This document shows, piece by piece, positions 1-9,658 of a DNA stretch of 64,000 nt (positions within the stretch are counted from its first letter, which is position 1; each line of letters begins with the position of its first letter). The notes under the pieces are model-generated. The model worked only from the letters and a program-made list of their open reading frames with translations, did no database searches and had not been told where the DNA came from. This DNA comes from Myxococcales bacterium (lineage in GTDB: Bacteria > Myxococcota_A > Bradymonadia > UBA7976 > UBA1532): positions 310,001 through 374,000 of the forward strand of contig JACKDN010000003.1 in assembly GCA_020633465.1 (NCBI GenBank). Direction: 5' to 3'. A program made the position numbers and the translations under genes.

Positions 1-992
1 CCTCGACGGACGCCGACGACGACGCGCTGCGCTACGTCTTCCGCCTGTACCGTGGCGAGGGCGAGGAGGCCGTGCCGGTGGGCGGGGGCGGCGAGGGCGT
101 CGAGCGGGACGGCTTCGTCGAGTTCGTGCCGATGGCCGATCTGATCGAGAACGCGGTGATGTCCTGGGACGTGATCGCCGAGGACGAGGCCGGCGAGCGG
201 TCGGCGCCCAGCGAGCGCTGGTCGCTGACGGTCGACACCGCCAACAGCGCGCCCGACACGCCCGACATCACCTACCCCGCCGATCGCAGCGTGGTCGACG
301 CGCTGAAGCCGGTCTTCGTGGCCTGCTGCAGCGTCGACGACGACGACACGATGGTCGGCTACGTCTTCACCGTGCGGCTGGGCGACGGCGAGAACGACCT
401 GGTCGAGGCCAGCGAGCCGGTCATCGTGGCCGAGGGCGAGGAGGCCACCTGGACGCCCAGCGAGGCGCTGGTCGAGGACACCGCCTACCGGCTGGACGTC
501 TTCGCCCAGGACGACGACGGCACGGTGTCCGAGACGATCGGCGTGCGCTTCTTCGTGTCGGTGCAGGACGATCCGCCGCCGACGCCGACGCCGACCGGGC
601 CGGCGGACGGCGCGAAGGTGCGCAAGGACGAGGCGATCGTCACCTGGATGGCGGTGGAGGATCCCGAGGGATCCGACGTGCGCTACATCATCACCTACTG
701 CGACGACACCAACGCCTGCGCCGACACGCCGCCCCAGCGGCAGACGGGCTACAACCTGCTCAACGACGTCGTCGCCGGCGGCAAGTACACCTGGCAGGTG
801 CGCGCGGTGGACGAGACGGGCAACGAGAGCGCGCCGAGCGAGGCGCGGGGCTTCACCGTCGAGCGGGCGACGACCGGCGGCGACAGCGGCGGCGAGGGCT
901 GCGACTGCCGCGCCGATGGCGGCGCGCCGTCGCCCGCGGCCTGGATGCTGCTGCTCGTCGGGCTGGTCGGGCTGCGCCGGCGCCGCCGCTGA
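1..992 (+). CDS. Fibronectin-III-like repeat surface protein with MYXO-CTERM-like tail (5' partial)
   Basis: The reading frame is open from the first bases of the window, so the N-terminus lies upstream. What remains is about 330 residues of repeated acidic beta-sandwich modules, each ending in patterns like W-x-V-x-A-x-D-E-x-G-x-x-S-A-P-S-E, typical of fibronectin type III domains. The C-terminus has a Gly/Ser-rich stretch, a Cys pair (CDC), a hydrophobic helix (WMLLLVGLVGL) and a terminal RRRRR cluster. This is the tripartite layout of MYXO-CTERM sorting tails, which in Myxococcota direct proteins to the cell surface. The ligand is unknown. The family assignment of the repeats rests on pattern recognition; the sorting tail is clear. 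Confidence 0.8.
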   Translation, partial: STDADDDALRYVFRLYRGEGEEAVPVGGGGEGVERDGFVEFVPMADLIENAVMSWDVIAEDEAGERSAPSERWSLTVDTANSAPDTPDITYPADRSVVDALKPVFVACCSVDDDDTMVGYVFTVRLGDGENDLVEASEPVIVAEGEEATWTPSEALVEDTAYRLDVFAQDDDGTVSETIGVRFFVSVQDDPPPTPTPTGPADGAKVRKDEAIVTWMAVEDPEGSDVRYIITYCDDTNACADTPPQRQTGYNLLNDVVAGGKYTWQVRAVDETGNESAPSEARGFTVERATTGGDSGGEGCDCRADGGAPSPAAWMLLLVGLVGLRRRRR

Positions 993-1014
993 ACGGCGCC
1001 CCTGGGCCCGCCGC

Positions 1015-3630
1015 TCAGCCGGCCGGGCCCAGATCCTTCACCAACCGGAAGCCGATGTTGGGCACGGTCGCGCGCTGGCTGTGGCCCCAGCGGCCCGCCG
1101 CGCGCGCGAAGAAGGGGTACAGGCTGTACGCCCCGCCGCGCACGGTCTTGTGGCCCGGCTCGAACCACGCGTCGACCCACTCGCGGATGCCCCCGGCCAG
1201 ATCGCGCGCGCCGTAGGGCGACGCGTCGGTGGGGAAGCGGCCCACCGGCTGCGGGTAGGGGTCGCCCGGGACGCTGCCGCGCACGCAGCAGAAGGTGGCG
1301 TCGAAGTGATCGCCCCAGGGCAGCGGGCGCCCGTCGGGGCCGCGCGCGGCCTTCTCCCACTCGTCGTCGCGCGGCAGGCGGTAGGTGGCGCCGTCCTGGG
1401 CGCTGCGCCACGCGGCGAAGGCGCAGGCGTCCTCGTAGGACACGAGGCACACGGGCCAGTCGGCCTGCCACAGATCGCCGTCGGGATCCCGCGCGGGCAG
1501 CGTCCAGCGCCCGTCGGCGTCGGGGGCGAAGAGGGGGCGGCCGCCCTCGCGCGGCGCGCGGGCGGCGGCCTCGGCGGGCGGCAGCGACTCGAGGAACGCG
1601 AAGTAGGCGCCGCAGGTGACCGGGAAGCGGGCGATGGCGAAGGCGTCGACCCAGGTGAGGTGGGCCGGGTGGGCCAGCACTGCCGCCGGATCGCCGCCGC
1701 GCATGTAGGTGCCGGCGGGCACGAAGACGAAGTCGTCGCCCAGCTCGGCGTCGGTGGGCACGCGCAGGGTGAAGGTCAGCTCGTCGCCGTGCCAGGCCAT
1801 CACCGGCAGCCGCACCGGGCGGCGATCGGGCAGGTTCAGCACCAGCAGGTGGCGGCCGGTGGGCACCTCGGCCTCGAGCAGCGGGGTGGCGCCGAGGGTG
1901 CGCACGGGCTCGGTCACCAGCACCCGGTCGCGCTCGACGTAGCGGTACAGCACCACCTCGGCGCCCGGCGGATCGGTGGCGATCGACAGCGGCACCGTGG
2001 GCGCCAGGCGGCTCTGGTACGTCGCGTCGTCGAAGCGCTCGACCTGCTCGAGGTGCTCGAGGGCGGCGCGGTGGTCGTTCGTCTCGCGCGCCTCGCGGTA
2101 CTGCGCCCAGTGCAGATCGGCCAGGTGGCGGCGCGCCGCGGCGTGCTCGGGCTGGCGGTCGACGGCGCCCAGGAAGCGGTTGCGGGCGCGCTCGCGAGCC
2201 TGCTCGATCTCGGCCCGCAGCTCGCGATCGCGGTCGATGGCCGCCCACCGCTGCCGCTTGTCGTCGATGGGCTCGTGGCCGGTCAGCGCGGGCGCGTCGG
2301 CCAGCCGCGCGGCCAGGGCGCGCTGCTCGGCCTGCAGCGTCGCGAGCGCGCGCTGCACCTGCTCGCCCTCGGCCACCAGGCGGTCGGCCTCGGCGCCCCG
2401 ACGCTCGCGTTCGCGCTCGCCGGTGAGGTAGCGCTCGAGATCGTCGCGCAGCGCGCGCGCCGAGGGGTAGCGGTCGGCGGGCGCGTGGGCCAGCGCCCGC
2501 AGGCAGATCTCCTCGAGATCCGGCGGCACCGGGCGGCCGGCGGCGCGCGTCGACGGCGCCTCGAGCTCGCCCTTGGTGGTCGCGATCAGCACGACGAAGG
2601 CGCTGCCGCCGGCGAAGGGCCGCGTGCCGGTCAGCATCTCGTAGAGGATGGCGCCGAGCGCGAAGACGTCCGTGCGCGCGTCGATGCGGTCGTTGCGGCC
2701 CAGCGCCTGCTCGGGGGCCATGTACCCCGGCGTGCCGACGACCGAGCCGTCCATCGTCAGCAGATCGGCGGTGAGGCCCGCGGGATCGACCGCCTCGCGC
2801 GGCGGCGCCTCGTCGGGCTGGCCGAGGCGCTTGGCGATGCCCCAGTCCATCACCAGCACCTCGCCGAAGTCGCCCACCATCACGTTGGCCGGCTTCAGAT
2901 CGCGGTGCACCACGCCCTTCGAGTGCGCGTAGTCCACCGCCATGCAGATCTGCGTCAGGATCTGCAGCAGGCGGTAGAGGCCCACGTCGCCGCCCTCGGC
3001 GGGCACGTCGGCCAGCAGCGCGGCCAGCGAGCGCCCGCGCACCCACTTCATGGTGAAGCAGGGCGCGCCCTCGGGCAGCGTGCCCATGTCGTACACCGGC
3101 ACGACGTTGGGGTGCTCGAGCTGCGCGGTGATGCGCGCCTCGCGCACGAAGCGGCGGCGCGCCTGCAGCGGCACGTCGCCGGCGTGCAGGGCCTTCAGCG
3201 CCACCGTGCGGCCCATCAGCGCGTCGTCGGCGGCGACCACGCGGCCCACGCCGCCGCGGCCGATCTCGTCGCCGAGGTGGTAGCGCTGGGCGAAGCGCGC
3301 CGGATCGAGGCCGACGGTCAGCAGCGCGGTGAACGAGGCGGTGGGATCGTCGGCCGTGGCGGCGGGGGCGTCAGCTTCCCGGTCGACCTGCGTCCCGTCG
3401 TCGGTGGAGCTGGCGAGCGTCCGCTGCTCGTAGCCCAACGTGCCGTGCACGGCTGTCTGGAGGGCGCCGATCGTGGTCGCGTCGAGTCCCAACGCGCGCA
3501 GCCGCTGCGCGACCGAGCGCTCGCGCGGCGTGGCGCCGGTGTCGTGCGCGACGAGGGCCAGCTGCTCGCCGGTGATCAGGCCCCGCTCGAAGGCGGCGAG
3601 GGCCAGTCGCAGGTCGGTGGCGGCGTTCAC
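1015..3630 (-). CDS. Ser/Thr protein kinase fused to PEGA-like and FGE-sulfatase-like domains
   Basis: An 871-residue protein starting at GTG 3630. Residues 1-110 form an unassigned N-terminal region. A Hanks-type kinase domain follows (about 115-385) with a Gly loop (GRGGVGRV), a VALK lysine near 146 and the catalytic loop HRDLKPAN. The magnesium motif is DWG instead of DFG, a variant I know from related bacterial kinases. A coiled segment (about 390-480) leads to a PEGA-like beta domain (ATDPPGAEVVL) and a C-terminal FGE-sulfatase/SUMF1-type fold (from about 640: FVPAGTYMRGG, RLPRDDEWEKAARG, GFRLV). The paired cysteines of true formylglycine-generating enzymes are missing from the last repeat, so this module is more likely a binding domain. 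No transmembrane helix is obvious, suggesting a cytoplasmic kinase. Confidence 0.9.
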   Translation of the reverse strand: MNAATDLRLALAAFERGLITGEQLALVAHDTGATPRERSVAQRLRALGLDATTIGALQTAVHGTLGYEQRTLASSTDDGTQVDREADAPAATADDPTASFTALLTVGLDPARFAQRYHLGDEIGRGGVGRVVAADDALMGRTVALKALHAGDVPLQARRRFVREARITAQLEHPNVVPVYDMGTLPEGAPCFTMKWVRGRSLAALLADVPAEGGDVGLYRLLQILTQICMAVDYAHSKGVVHRDLKPANVMVGDFGEVLVMDWGIAKRLGQPDEAPPREAVDPAGLTADLLTMDGSVVGTPGYMAPEQALGRNDRIDARTDVFALGAILYEMLTGTRPFAGGSAFVVLIATTKGELEAPSTRAAGRPVPPDLEEICLRALAHAPADRYPSARALRDDLERYLTGERERERRGAEADRLVAEGEQVQRALATLQAEQRALAARLADAPALTGHEPIDDKRQRWAAIDRDRELRAEIEQARERARNRFLGAVDRQPEHAAARRHLADLHWAQYREARETNDHRAALEHLEQVERFDDATYQSRLAPTVPLSIATDPPGAEVVLYRYVERDRVLVTEPVRTLGATPLLEAEVPTGRHLLVLNLPDRRPVRLPVMAWHGDELTFTLRVPTDAELGDDFVFVPAGTYMRGGDPAAVLAHPAHLTWVDAFAIARFPVTCGAYFAFLESLPPAEAAARAPREGGRPLFAPDADGRWTLPARDPDGDLWQADWPVCLVSYEDACAFAAWRSAQDGATYRLPRDDEWEKAARGPDGRPLPWGDHFDATFCCVRGSVPGDPYPQPVGRFPTDASPYGARDLAGGIREWVDAWFEPGHKTVRGGAYSLYPFFARAAGRWGHSQRATVPNIGFRLVKDLGPAG

Positions 3631-3776
3631 GCTGGGCGGCTCACGGGGACGGATCGCGGACGATGTCGGCCTGCCACGTCATCACGGCGACCCCGCGAGC
3701 CGACCGGACGCGCGGCCGGTTTGCGCCGACTTCGAGCAACGACGTACCGTACCAACGCCCCCTGGACGAGGCAACG

Positions 3777-4415
3777 ATGAGCACCTGGCACCCGACCCGA
3801 CCCATCCTGGCGATCCTGGCGCTGACGCTGGCCCTCGCGGGCTGCGGCATCAACACCGAGCCCATCCCCGGCGATCAGGACGCCGGCTTCTCCACCGGCG
3901 CGGGCGGCGCGCCGGGCGGCGAGGACGACGCGGGCGTCGGGGCGGCCGGGCCGGACGCCGGGCTGCCCCCGCTGGGCGTGCCGGGCTTCACCGAGTACAT
4001 GGGCTGCGACCAGACCGTGGCCTGCGACGCCGCCTGCCCCGACGATCTCGACTGCGAGGCCGAGGGCGCGATGAACCCGATCGAGTCGGCCGACGGCATG
4101 GACGGGGCCGTGCGCTTCGATCAGGCCGACTTCGGCGAGGCGGGCGAGCCGCTGACGGCCGGCGAGCATCGCTGGTACGACCTGCAGTCGGTCGAGGGGC
4201 TGCAGTCGTTCCACGCGGTCACCGACCCACCGGATCAGCCGCTGCTGCTGGTGGTCTACGACGACGCGGGCGCCGTGCTCGGGCGGTCGATGGCGGGGCA
4301 GCCCTTCGTGGTGATCGACCCCGAGGCCCCGGTCGAGCGGGCCTGGCTTCGCGTCGTGTCGCGCGCCGAGGACGACCTCGCCCTGACCGTCGAGTGGCGC
4401 CGCGACGGGGAGTGA
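3777..4415 (+). CDS. Predicted lipoprotein of unknown function
   Basis: A 212-residue protein. I place the start at ATG 3777, because this gives a standard signal peptide with the lipobox LAGC at residues 20-23; an upstream in-frame ATG at 3663 would bury the signal. After the lipobox comes a Gly/Asp-rich linker, a short Cys-containing segment (GCDQTVACDAACPDDLDC) and a C-terminal part with alternating hydrophobic residues that looks like a beta-sandwich similar to bacterial pre-peptidase C-terminal domains. I do not recognise a specific family. It is divergent from the kinase gene across a 146-bp gap and may be expressed separately from the adaptor gene that follows 60 bp downstream. Confidence 0.8.
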   Translation: MSTWHPTRPILAILALTLALAGCGINTEPIPGDQDAGFSTGAGGAPGGEDDAGVGAAGPDAGLPPLGVPGFTEYMGCDQTVACDAACPDDLDCEAEGAMNPIESADGMDGAVRFDQADFGEAGEPLTAGEHRWYDLQSVEGLQSFHAVTDPPDQPLLLVVYDDAGAVLGRSMAGQPFVVIDPEAPVERAWLRVVSRAEDDLALTVEWRRDGE

Positions 4416-4475
4416 CCTGCACGCGCCGGCCGGTCGCGCTATGCTGCGGCGCCGCGACCCCCCTTCGAGAGCCCC

Positions 4476-5582
4476 ATGCACACCCGCCTCTTCCCGCTGC
4501 TGGTCGTCGCCCTCGGGGCGGCGTGCGCCTGCTCGTCGAAGGACGAGCGGGGCAAGGGCCGGGGCGCCGCCGACGCGGGGGACGCGCCCGCGGCGCCCGT
4601 CGAGGTGGTCACCCTGGGGCGCGGGCTCATCGCCGACGGCATCGAGGGCAGCGGCACGGTCGAGGCCACGCGCCGCGCGACCGTCCGCGCGCGCGTGGGC
4701 GGCGTCGTGCGGGCGCTGAAGGTCGAGGAGGGGGACGCGGTCGAGGCCGGCGCCGCCCTGGCCGAGATCGAGCGGCCCGGCTTCGACAGCCTGGTGGCGC
4801 AGGCGCGCGCCGATCTGGCCAAGGCCGAGGCCGATCTCGAGGCGGCCGAGCGTTTGAGCGCGCAGGGGCTCCTGCCGACGGCGGATCGCGACGAGGCGAA
4901 GCACGCGGTGGGGCGGGCGCGCGGGGCCCTCGAGCGGCAGAAGGCCGAGCGGGGGCTGGGGGCGGTGACGGCGCCGCTGGCGGGCGTCGTGGTCGCGCGG
5001 CAGGTCGAGCCGGGCGAGGCGATCAGCGCCGGCGCGCCGCTGTTCGAGGTGGCCGATCTGCGCGCGCTCGAGGTGAACCTGCCCGTGCCCGAGCGGCACC
5101 TGGCGCGGCTGCGGGTGGGCGCGCCGGCCGAGATCACCGCCGAGGGCCTCGGCGAGACCGAGGGGCGCGGGCGGGTGGCGCGGGTCGCGCCGACGGTCGA
5201 CGCGCGCACCGGCACGGTGAAGGTCACCGTCGATCTGGGCGACGGGGCGGTGAGCGAGGGCGTGCGGCTGCGGCCGGGCATGTTCGTGCGGGCGCGGGTG
5301 GTGCTCGACACGCGCCCGGACGCGGTGCTGGTGCCCAAGCGGGCGGTGGTCTATGAAGACGACCGGCCCTTCGTGTTCGTGGTCGAGGACGGCGTCGCGC
5401 GGCGGCGCCCCCTGACCCCCGGCTACGCCGATCGCGAGCACGTCGAGGCGCGCGCCGGCGTCGCGGCCGGCGCGACGGTGGTGGTCTTCGGCCACCGGGG
5501 CCTCGAGGACGGCGCGAAGGTGCAGGTGGTGGCGCCGCCGGCGGCCGCGGACGCGGGCGTCGACGGCGGCCGAGCTGGGTGA
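4476..5582 (+). CDS. Efflux-type periplasmic adaptor (membrane fusion protein), lipoprotein-like
   Basis: A 368-residue HlyD/RND-type adaptor. The N-terminal signal ends near AACACS, suggesting lipid anchoring at Cys17 or Cys19. The family features appear in order: a first lipoyl half (ARVGGVVRALKVEEGDAVEAGAALAEIE, quoted here as AR-GGVV-L-VEEGD-V), a short alpha-hairpin (about 100-145), a second lipoyl half (APLAGVVVARQVEPGEAIS), a beta-barrel (VNLPVPERHLARLRVG) and a membrane-proximal domain (RPGMFVRARVVLDTRP, VLVPKRAVVYEDD). Adaptors link an inner-membrane pump to an outer-membrane channel. No RND pump or TolC homologue is visible here; the next gene, overlapping or nearly so, is an OppF-type ATPase. 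Confidence 0.88.
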   Translation: MHTRLFPLLVVALGAACACSSKDERGKGRGAADAGDAPAAPVEVVTLGRGLIADGIEGSGTVEATRRATVRARVGGVVRALKVEEGDAVEAGAALAEIERPGFDSLVAQARADLAKAEADLEAAERLSAQGLLPTADRDEAKHAVGRARGALERQKAERGLGAVTAPLAGVVVARQVEPGEAISAGAPLFEVADLRALEVNLPVPERHLARLRVGAPAEITAEGLGETEGRGRVARVAPTVDARTGTVKVTVDLGDGAVSEGVRLRPGMFVRARVVLDTRPDAVLVPKRAVVYEDDRPFVFVVEDGVARRRPLTPGYADREHVEARAGVAAGATVVVFGHRGLEDGAKVQVVAPPAAADAGVDGGRAG

Positions 5583-5587
5583 GGCGG

Positions 5588-6601
<1,014 letters not shown>

Positions 6602-6652
6602 CGGCAGGCGCGCGACGCTGTTACCCTGCGCTGAGCCACAGGAGCCTGCCGC

Positions 6653-7918
6653 ATGTCCAAGCGGACCATCGTCATCGCCGATCCCGACGACGCGCAGAGC
6701 GAGGCGCTCGCTGCGTTGATCGGGGATCTCGGGCTGAAGGCGGTGCGGGCGCGGGCCCCCAAAGAGGTGCTCTCGCAGGTCGATCAAGGCATCGACGCGC
6801 TCTTCCTCGACCTGAAGTCGCCGGCGATGCGGGGCGGCCACCTGCTGGCCGAGCTTCGGCGGCGGCCGGTGCCGGTGCCGGTGGTGGTGTGCACCGAGGG
6901 CGGGCGTAAGAGCGACGTCGTGTTCGCGATGCGCCACGGCTGCGTCGACTGGATCGACAAGCCGGCCGAGCGCAGCGCGGTGACCAACGCGCTCAAGCGG
7001 GTGGCCCGCGAGGTGCGGCGGCGGGCCGACGTGGCGGTGGCGCAGGCGCCGGCGGTGCAGACGCGGGCGCTGGTGAAGGAGATCATCGCCAAGATCAAGC
7101 AGGGCAACATGGCCCTGCCCGAGATCCCCTCGGTGGTGCACGAGCTGCGGCGGGTGCTGTCGGACATGACCGCCGACTCGGAGCACGTGCTGAAGGTGCT
7201 CGAGAAGGATCCGTCGCTGGCCGCGCGCATCATCGCCACCGCCAACACGGCCACCTACGGCGGGCGCGGGCGCATCACCGATCTCAAGAGCGCCATCACC
7301 CGGCTGGGCAACCGCACGATCGCCGGCATCGCGCAGACCGCGGCGTTCCGCGGCATGTTCGCGTTCCGCACGCCGGCCTTCAAGCAGGTGTTCAAGGCCA
7401 TGTGGCAGGGGCAGCTGGTGTCGGCGTGCCTCGCGCGCGAGCTGTGCGGCGAGGCCAGGCTGAAGGATCCCGACGAGGTCTACCTCGTCGGCCTGCTGCA
7501 CAACGCCGGCGAGCCCTTCCTGCTGCGCGTGTTCGCCGAGCTGTTCATGCGCCAGAACAACCAGGTGCTGTCGATGGAGGACGTGCTGAACGTCATCCGC
7601 GAGTGGCACACGGTGTTCGGGGCGGGCCTGCTGCAGAACTGGGAGATGGACGAGTACTTCGAGTACGTCGCCCGGCATCACCACGACATCGACGCCTACG
7701 ATCTGTCGCAGGCGGGCGAGAAGACCTTCCGCACGATGCACGTGGTCAACATCGCCGATCGCATGGTCGAGCTGATCGGGCCGCCGGTGTACCCGACGCC
7801 GCCGCCCGGGCCGTCGGCCGAGGACAGCTTCGACGCGCTGAAGCTGAAGCCGGCGCGCTTCGACCACTACCGCAAGCGCGCGGAGGAGATCCGCGACGAG
7901 CTGGCGGATCTCAGCTGA
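6653..7918 (+). CDS. Response-regulator receiver protein with HDOD output domain
   Basis: A 421-residue protein. Residues 1-125 form a receiver domain with the acidic pocket (D10, D12/D13), a phospho-acceptor Asp at about 53 (ALFLDLKSP), a Thr in VVVCTEGG and the conserved Lys in WIDKPAE, so phosphorylation appears possible. From about residue 145 an HDOD domain follows (LPEIPSVVHELRRVL, VLEKDPSLAARIIATANTA, AITRLGNRTIAGIA), a relative of HD hydrolases used as a signalling output in Gram-negative bacteria. There is an SD-like GGAG upstream. The 3' end overlaps mutY on the opposite strand by 8 bp. The cognate kinase and target are unknown. Confidence 0.9.
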   Translation: MSKRTIVIADPDDAQSEALAALIGDLGLKAVRARAPKEVLSQVDQGIDALFLDLKSPAMRGGHLLAELRRRPVPVPVVVCTEGGRKSDVVFAMRHGCVDWIDKPAERSAVTNALKRVAREVRRRADVAVAQAPAVQTRALVKEIIAKIKQGNMALPEIPSVVHELRRVLSDMTADSEHVLKVLEKDPSLAARIIATANTATYGGRGRITDLKSAITRLGNRTIAGIAQTAAFRGMFAFRTPAFKQVFKAMWQGQLVSACLARELCGEARLKDPDEVYLVGLLHNAGEPFLLRVFAELFMRQNNQVLSMEDVLNVIREWHTVFGAGLLQNWEMDEYFEYVARHHHDIDAYDLSQAGEKTFRTMHVVNIADRMVELIGPPVYPTPPPGPSAEDSFDALKLKPARFDHYRKRAEEIRDELADLS

Positions 7919-8972
7919 GCCGCTTCCGCCCCGCCCCGCGCCGGTGGGGCAGCTTCACGCCGCACGCCCGCAGGGCCTTCAGGGCCGGGCCGGTCAGCGC
8001 CAGCGTCGGCAGCTCGGCCTCGGGCACCGCGCGCACGGCGGTGTGGTGCGCGGTGGTCGGCGTCCCGCGGGCGCGGTAGACGTGCACCGCCCAGACGCGG
8101 TGGGTGAAGCCGTGCTCGACGACGGTGGCCTCGCCGCCCCCGACGAGGCCCACGCCGGCCAGGTGGCGGGCGTCGGCGTCGGGGGCCTCGAGGCCGGGCA
8201 GCTCCCACAGGCCCGCCAAGAGCCCGTCGTCCGGGCGCCGCGCCACCCAGACGGCGCCGTCGGGGTCGCGGGCCAGGCCGGCCACCACCGTGATCGTGGG
8301 CCGCGCCTTGCGCTTCGCCTTGCGGGGCAGATCCTCGGCGACGCCCGCCGCGCGGGCGGCGCAGTCGGCCTGCAGGGGGCACAGCAGGCAGCGGGGCGAG
8401 CGGGGCGTGCAGACGGTCGCCCCCAGCTCCATCAGCGCCTGGTTCACCTCGCCGGGGTGCGGGTGGTCGGCCAGCGCCGACGCGGCGTCCCACAGGCGGC
8501 GGCGCGGCGCCGGGCCGCGCGGATCGTCCTCGACGCGGTACAGCCGGCACAGCACGCGCTCGACGTTGCCGTCCAGCACCGGCAGGCGGCGGCCGAAGGC
8601 GATCGACTGGACGGCGCCGCAGGTGTAGCGGCCCACGCCGGCCAGCGCCGCGAAGGCCTCGGGATCGTCGGGCACCTCGCCCCCGTGCCGCTCGACCACC
8701 TGCTGCGCGGCCTGGTGCAGGTGGCGAGCGCGGCGGTAGTAGCCCAGGCCGGCCCACGCGGCGAGCACGTCGTCCAGCGGGGCGGCGGCCAGGGCCGCGG
8801 GCGTCGGGAACCGCTCGAGGAAGCGGGCGAAGTAGGGCAGCACCGACTCCACGCGGGTCTGCTGCAGCATGACCTCGGACACCCACACCGGCCAGGGGCG
8901 CGGATCGCGGCGCCAGGGCAGGTCGCGCCGGTGGGCGCGGTACCAGGCGACGAGGGCGTCGGCGCGGCTCAC
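7911..8972 (-). CDS. mutY: A/G-specific adenine glycosylase MutY
   Basis: A 353-residue DNA repair glycosylase that removes adenine mispaired with 8-oxoguanine. The helix-hairpin-helix glycosylase domain contains MLQQTRVESV with the catalytic Glu, the hairpin LAGVGRYTCGAV carrying Tyr where EndoIII has Lys, and the catalytic Asp in VLDGNVERVL. The four Fe-S cysteines follow the C-x6-C-x2-C-x5-C pattern (CTPRSPRCLLCPLQADC). The C-terminal Nudix-like domain recognises 8-oxoG (from about 235, LLAGLWELPGLE). The GTG start at 8972 overlaps the stop of the upstream zinc-ribbon gene by 4 nt (GTGA), which indicates translational coupling and fixes the start. Confidence 0.96.
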   Translation of the reverse strand: MSRADALVAWYRAHRRDLPWRRDPRPWPVWVSEVMLQQTRVESVLPYFARFLERFPTPAALAAAPLDDVLAAWAGLGYYRRARHLHQAAQQVVERHGGEVPDDPEAFAALAGVGRYTCGAVQSIAFGRRLPVLDGNVERVLCRLYRVEDDPRGPAPRRRLWDAASALADHPHPGEVNQALMELGATVCTPRSPRCLLCPLQADCAARAAGVAEDLPRKAKRKARPTITVVAGLARDPDGAVWVARRPDDGLLAGLWELPGLEAPDADARHLAGVGLVGGGEATVVEHGFTHRVWAVHVYRARGTPTTAHHTAVRAVPEAELPTLALTGPALKALRACGVKLPHRRGAGRKRLS

Positions 8973-9598
8973 GTGGGGGTGCCGCCGCAGCTGGGGCACA
9001 CCTTGGCGCGGCCGATCGGCGCCCGGCAGAGCGGATCGCCGCACACCCGCCGCCAGCCCACGCGCTGGTAGACGCGGCCCGCGACGACGAACGCGGCGAA
9101 CACCAGCAGCGCCAGCGCCGAGTCGCGCGGAAACAGCCGGGTGGTGATCAGCCCGGCCACGACGCCGATGACCGCGCCGGCCCCCAGCGCCTCGAGCCCG
9201 GGCCGCCGCTTGTCGACCGGGATGCTGCGGTCGGCGTTCCAGTGCAGCTGCAGCTTGATGTCGTGCAGCGCGGCGCGATCGACCAGGGCGCGCAGGAAGC
9301 CCAGGTGGCGCCGCTGGGGCAGCCACCAGCCCACGACGTGGCCGAAGAAGACGCGCCAGCCGAGGCCGCTCTTGTGGCCCAGCCGCTCGCGAACCTCCTC
9401 GGGCAGCACCACCTCGACGGCCTGGCGCAGCAGGCCCACCGCCTCGGCCGGCTCGGCGTCGTCGAACTCGAGGTTGCCGTTGGGCAGGATGCGGAAGCGC
9501 GACTGGCTCAGCCAGGGCAGCAACAGCTCCACGGCGTCGCCGATCGCCTGGATGGCGCGCGGGCCGATCGTGATCATCGGCGACGACTGCTGCATCAT
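8969..9598 (-). CDS. Small membrane protein with C-terminal zinc ribbon, function unknown
   Basis: A 209-residue protein with two adjacent start codons (ATGATG at 9598/9595), preceded on the minus strand by GGAG with suitable spacing. Residues 1-125 are soluble with no family I recognise. Two hydrophobic segments follow (about 140-180, AVIGVVAGLITTRLF and ALALLVFAAFVVAGRVY). The C-terminus carries a CxxxxC...CxxC zinc ribbon (VCGDPLCRAP, VCPSCGG). It overlaps mutY by 4 nt, so the two are co-translated, but the arrangement may be only a local operon without functional connection. It is divergent from eboE across 60 bp. Confidence 0.8.
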   Translation of the reverse strand: MMQQSSPMITIGPRAIQAIGDAVELLLPWLSQSRFRILPNGNLEFDDAEPAEAVGLLRQAVEVVLPEEVRERLGHKSGLGWRVFFGHVVGWWLPQRRHLGFLRALVDRAALHDIKLQLHWNADRSIPVDKRRPGLEALGAGAVIGVVAGLITTRLFPRDSALALLVFAAFVVAGRVYQRVGWRRVCGDPLCRAPIGRAKVCPSCGGTPT

Positions 9599-9658
9599 GT
9601 CCGACTCCGCGGCCCCGAGGGCGGGCCGCCCATCATACCCGTGACCGGGAGGAACTCG

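Noticed and set aside
1015..1740. Functional formylglycine-generating enzyme
   Set aside because: The conserved cysteines are missing near the C-terminal RGG/GFR motifs and no sulfatase gene is nearby.
916..3780. A long open frame on the plus strand opposite the first kinase gene
   Set aside because: It is antisense to a gene with clear kinase motifs, its translation is Arg/Ala/Gly-rich without domains, and long antisense frames are expected in DNA of this GC content.
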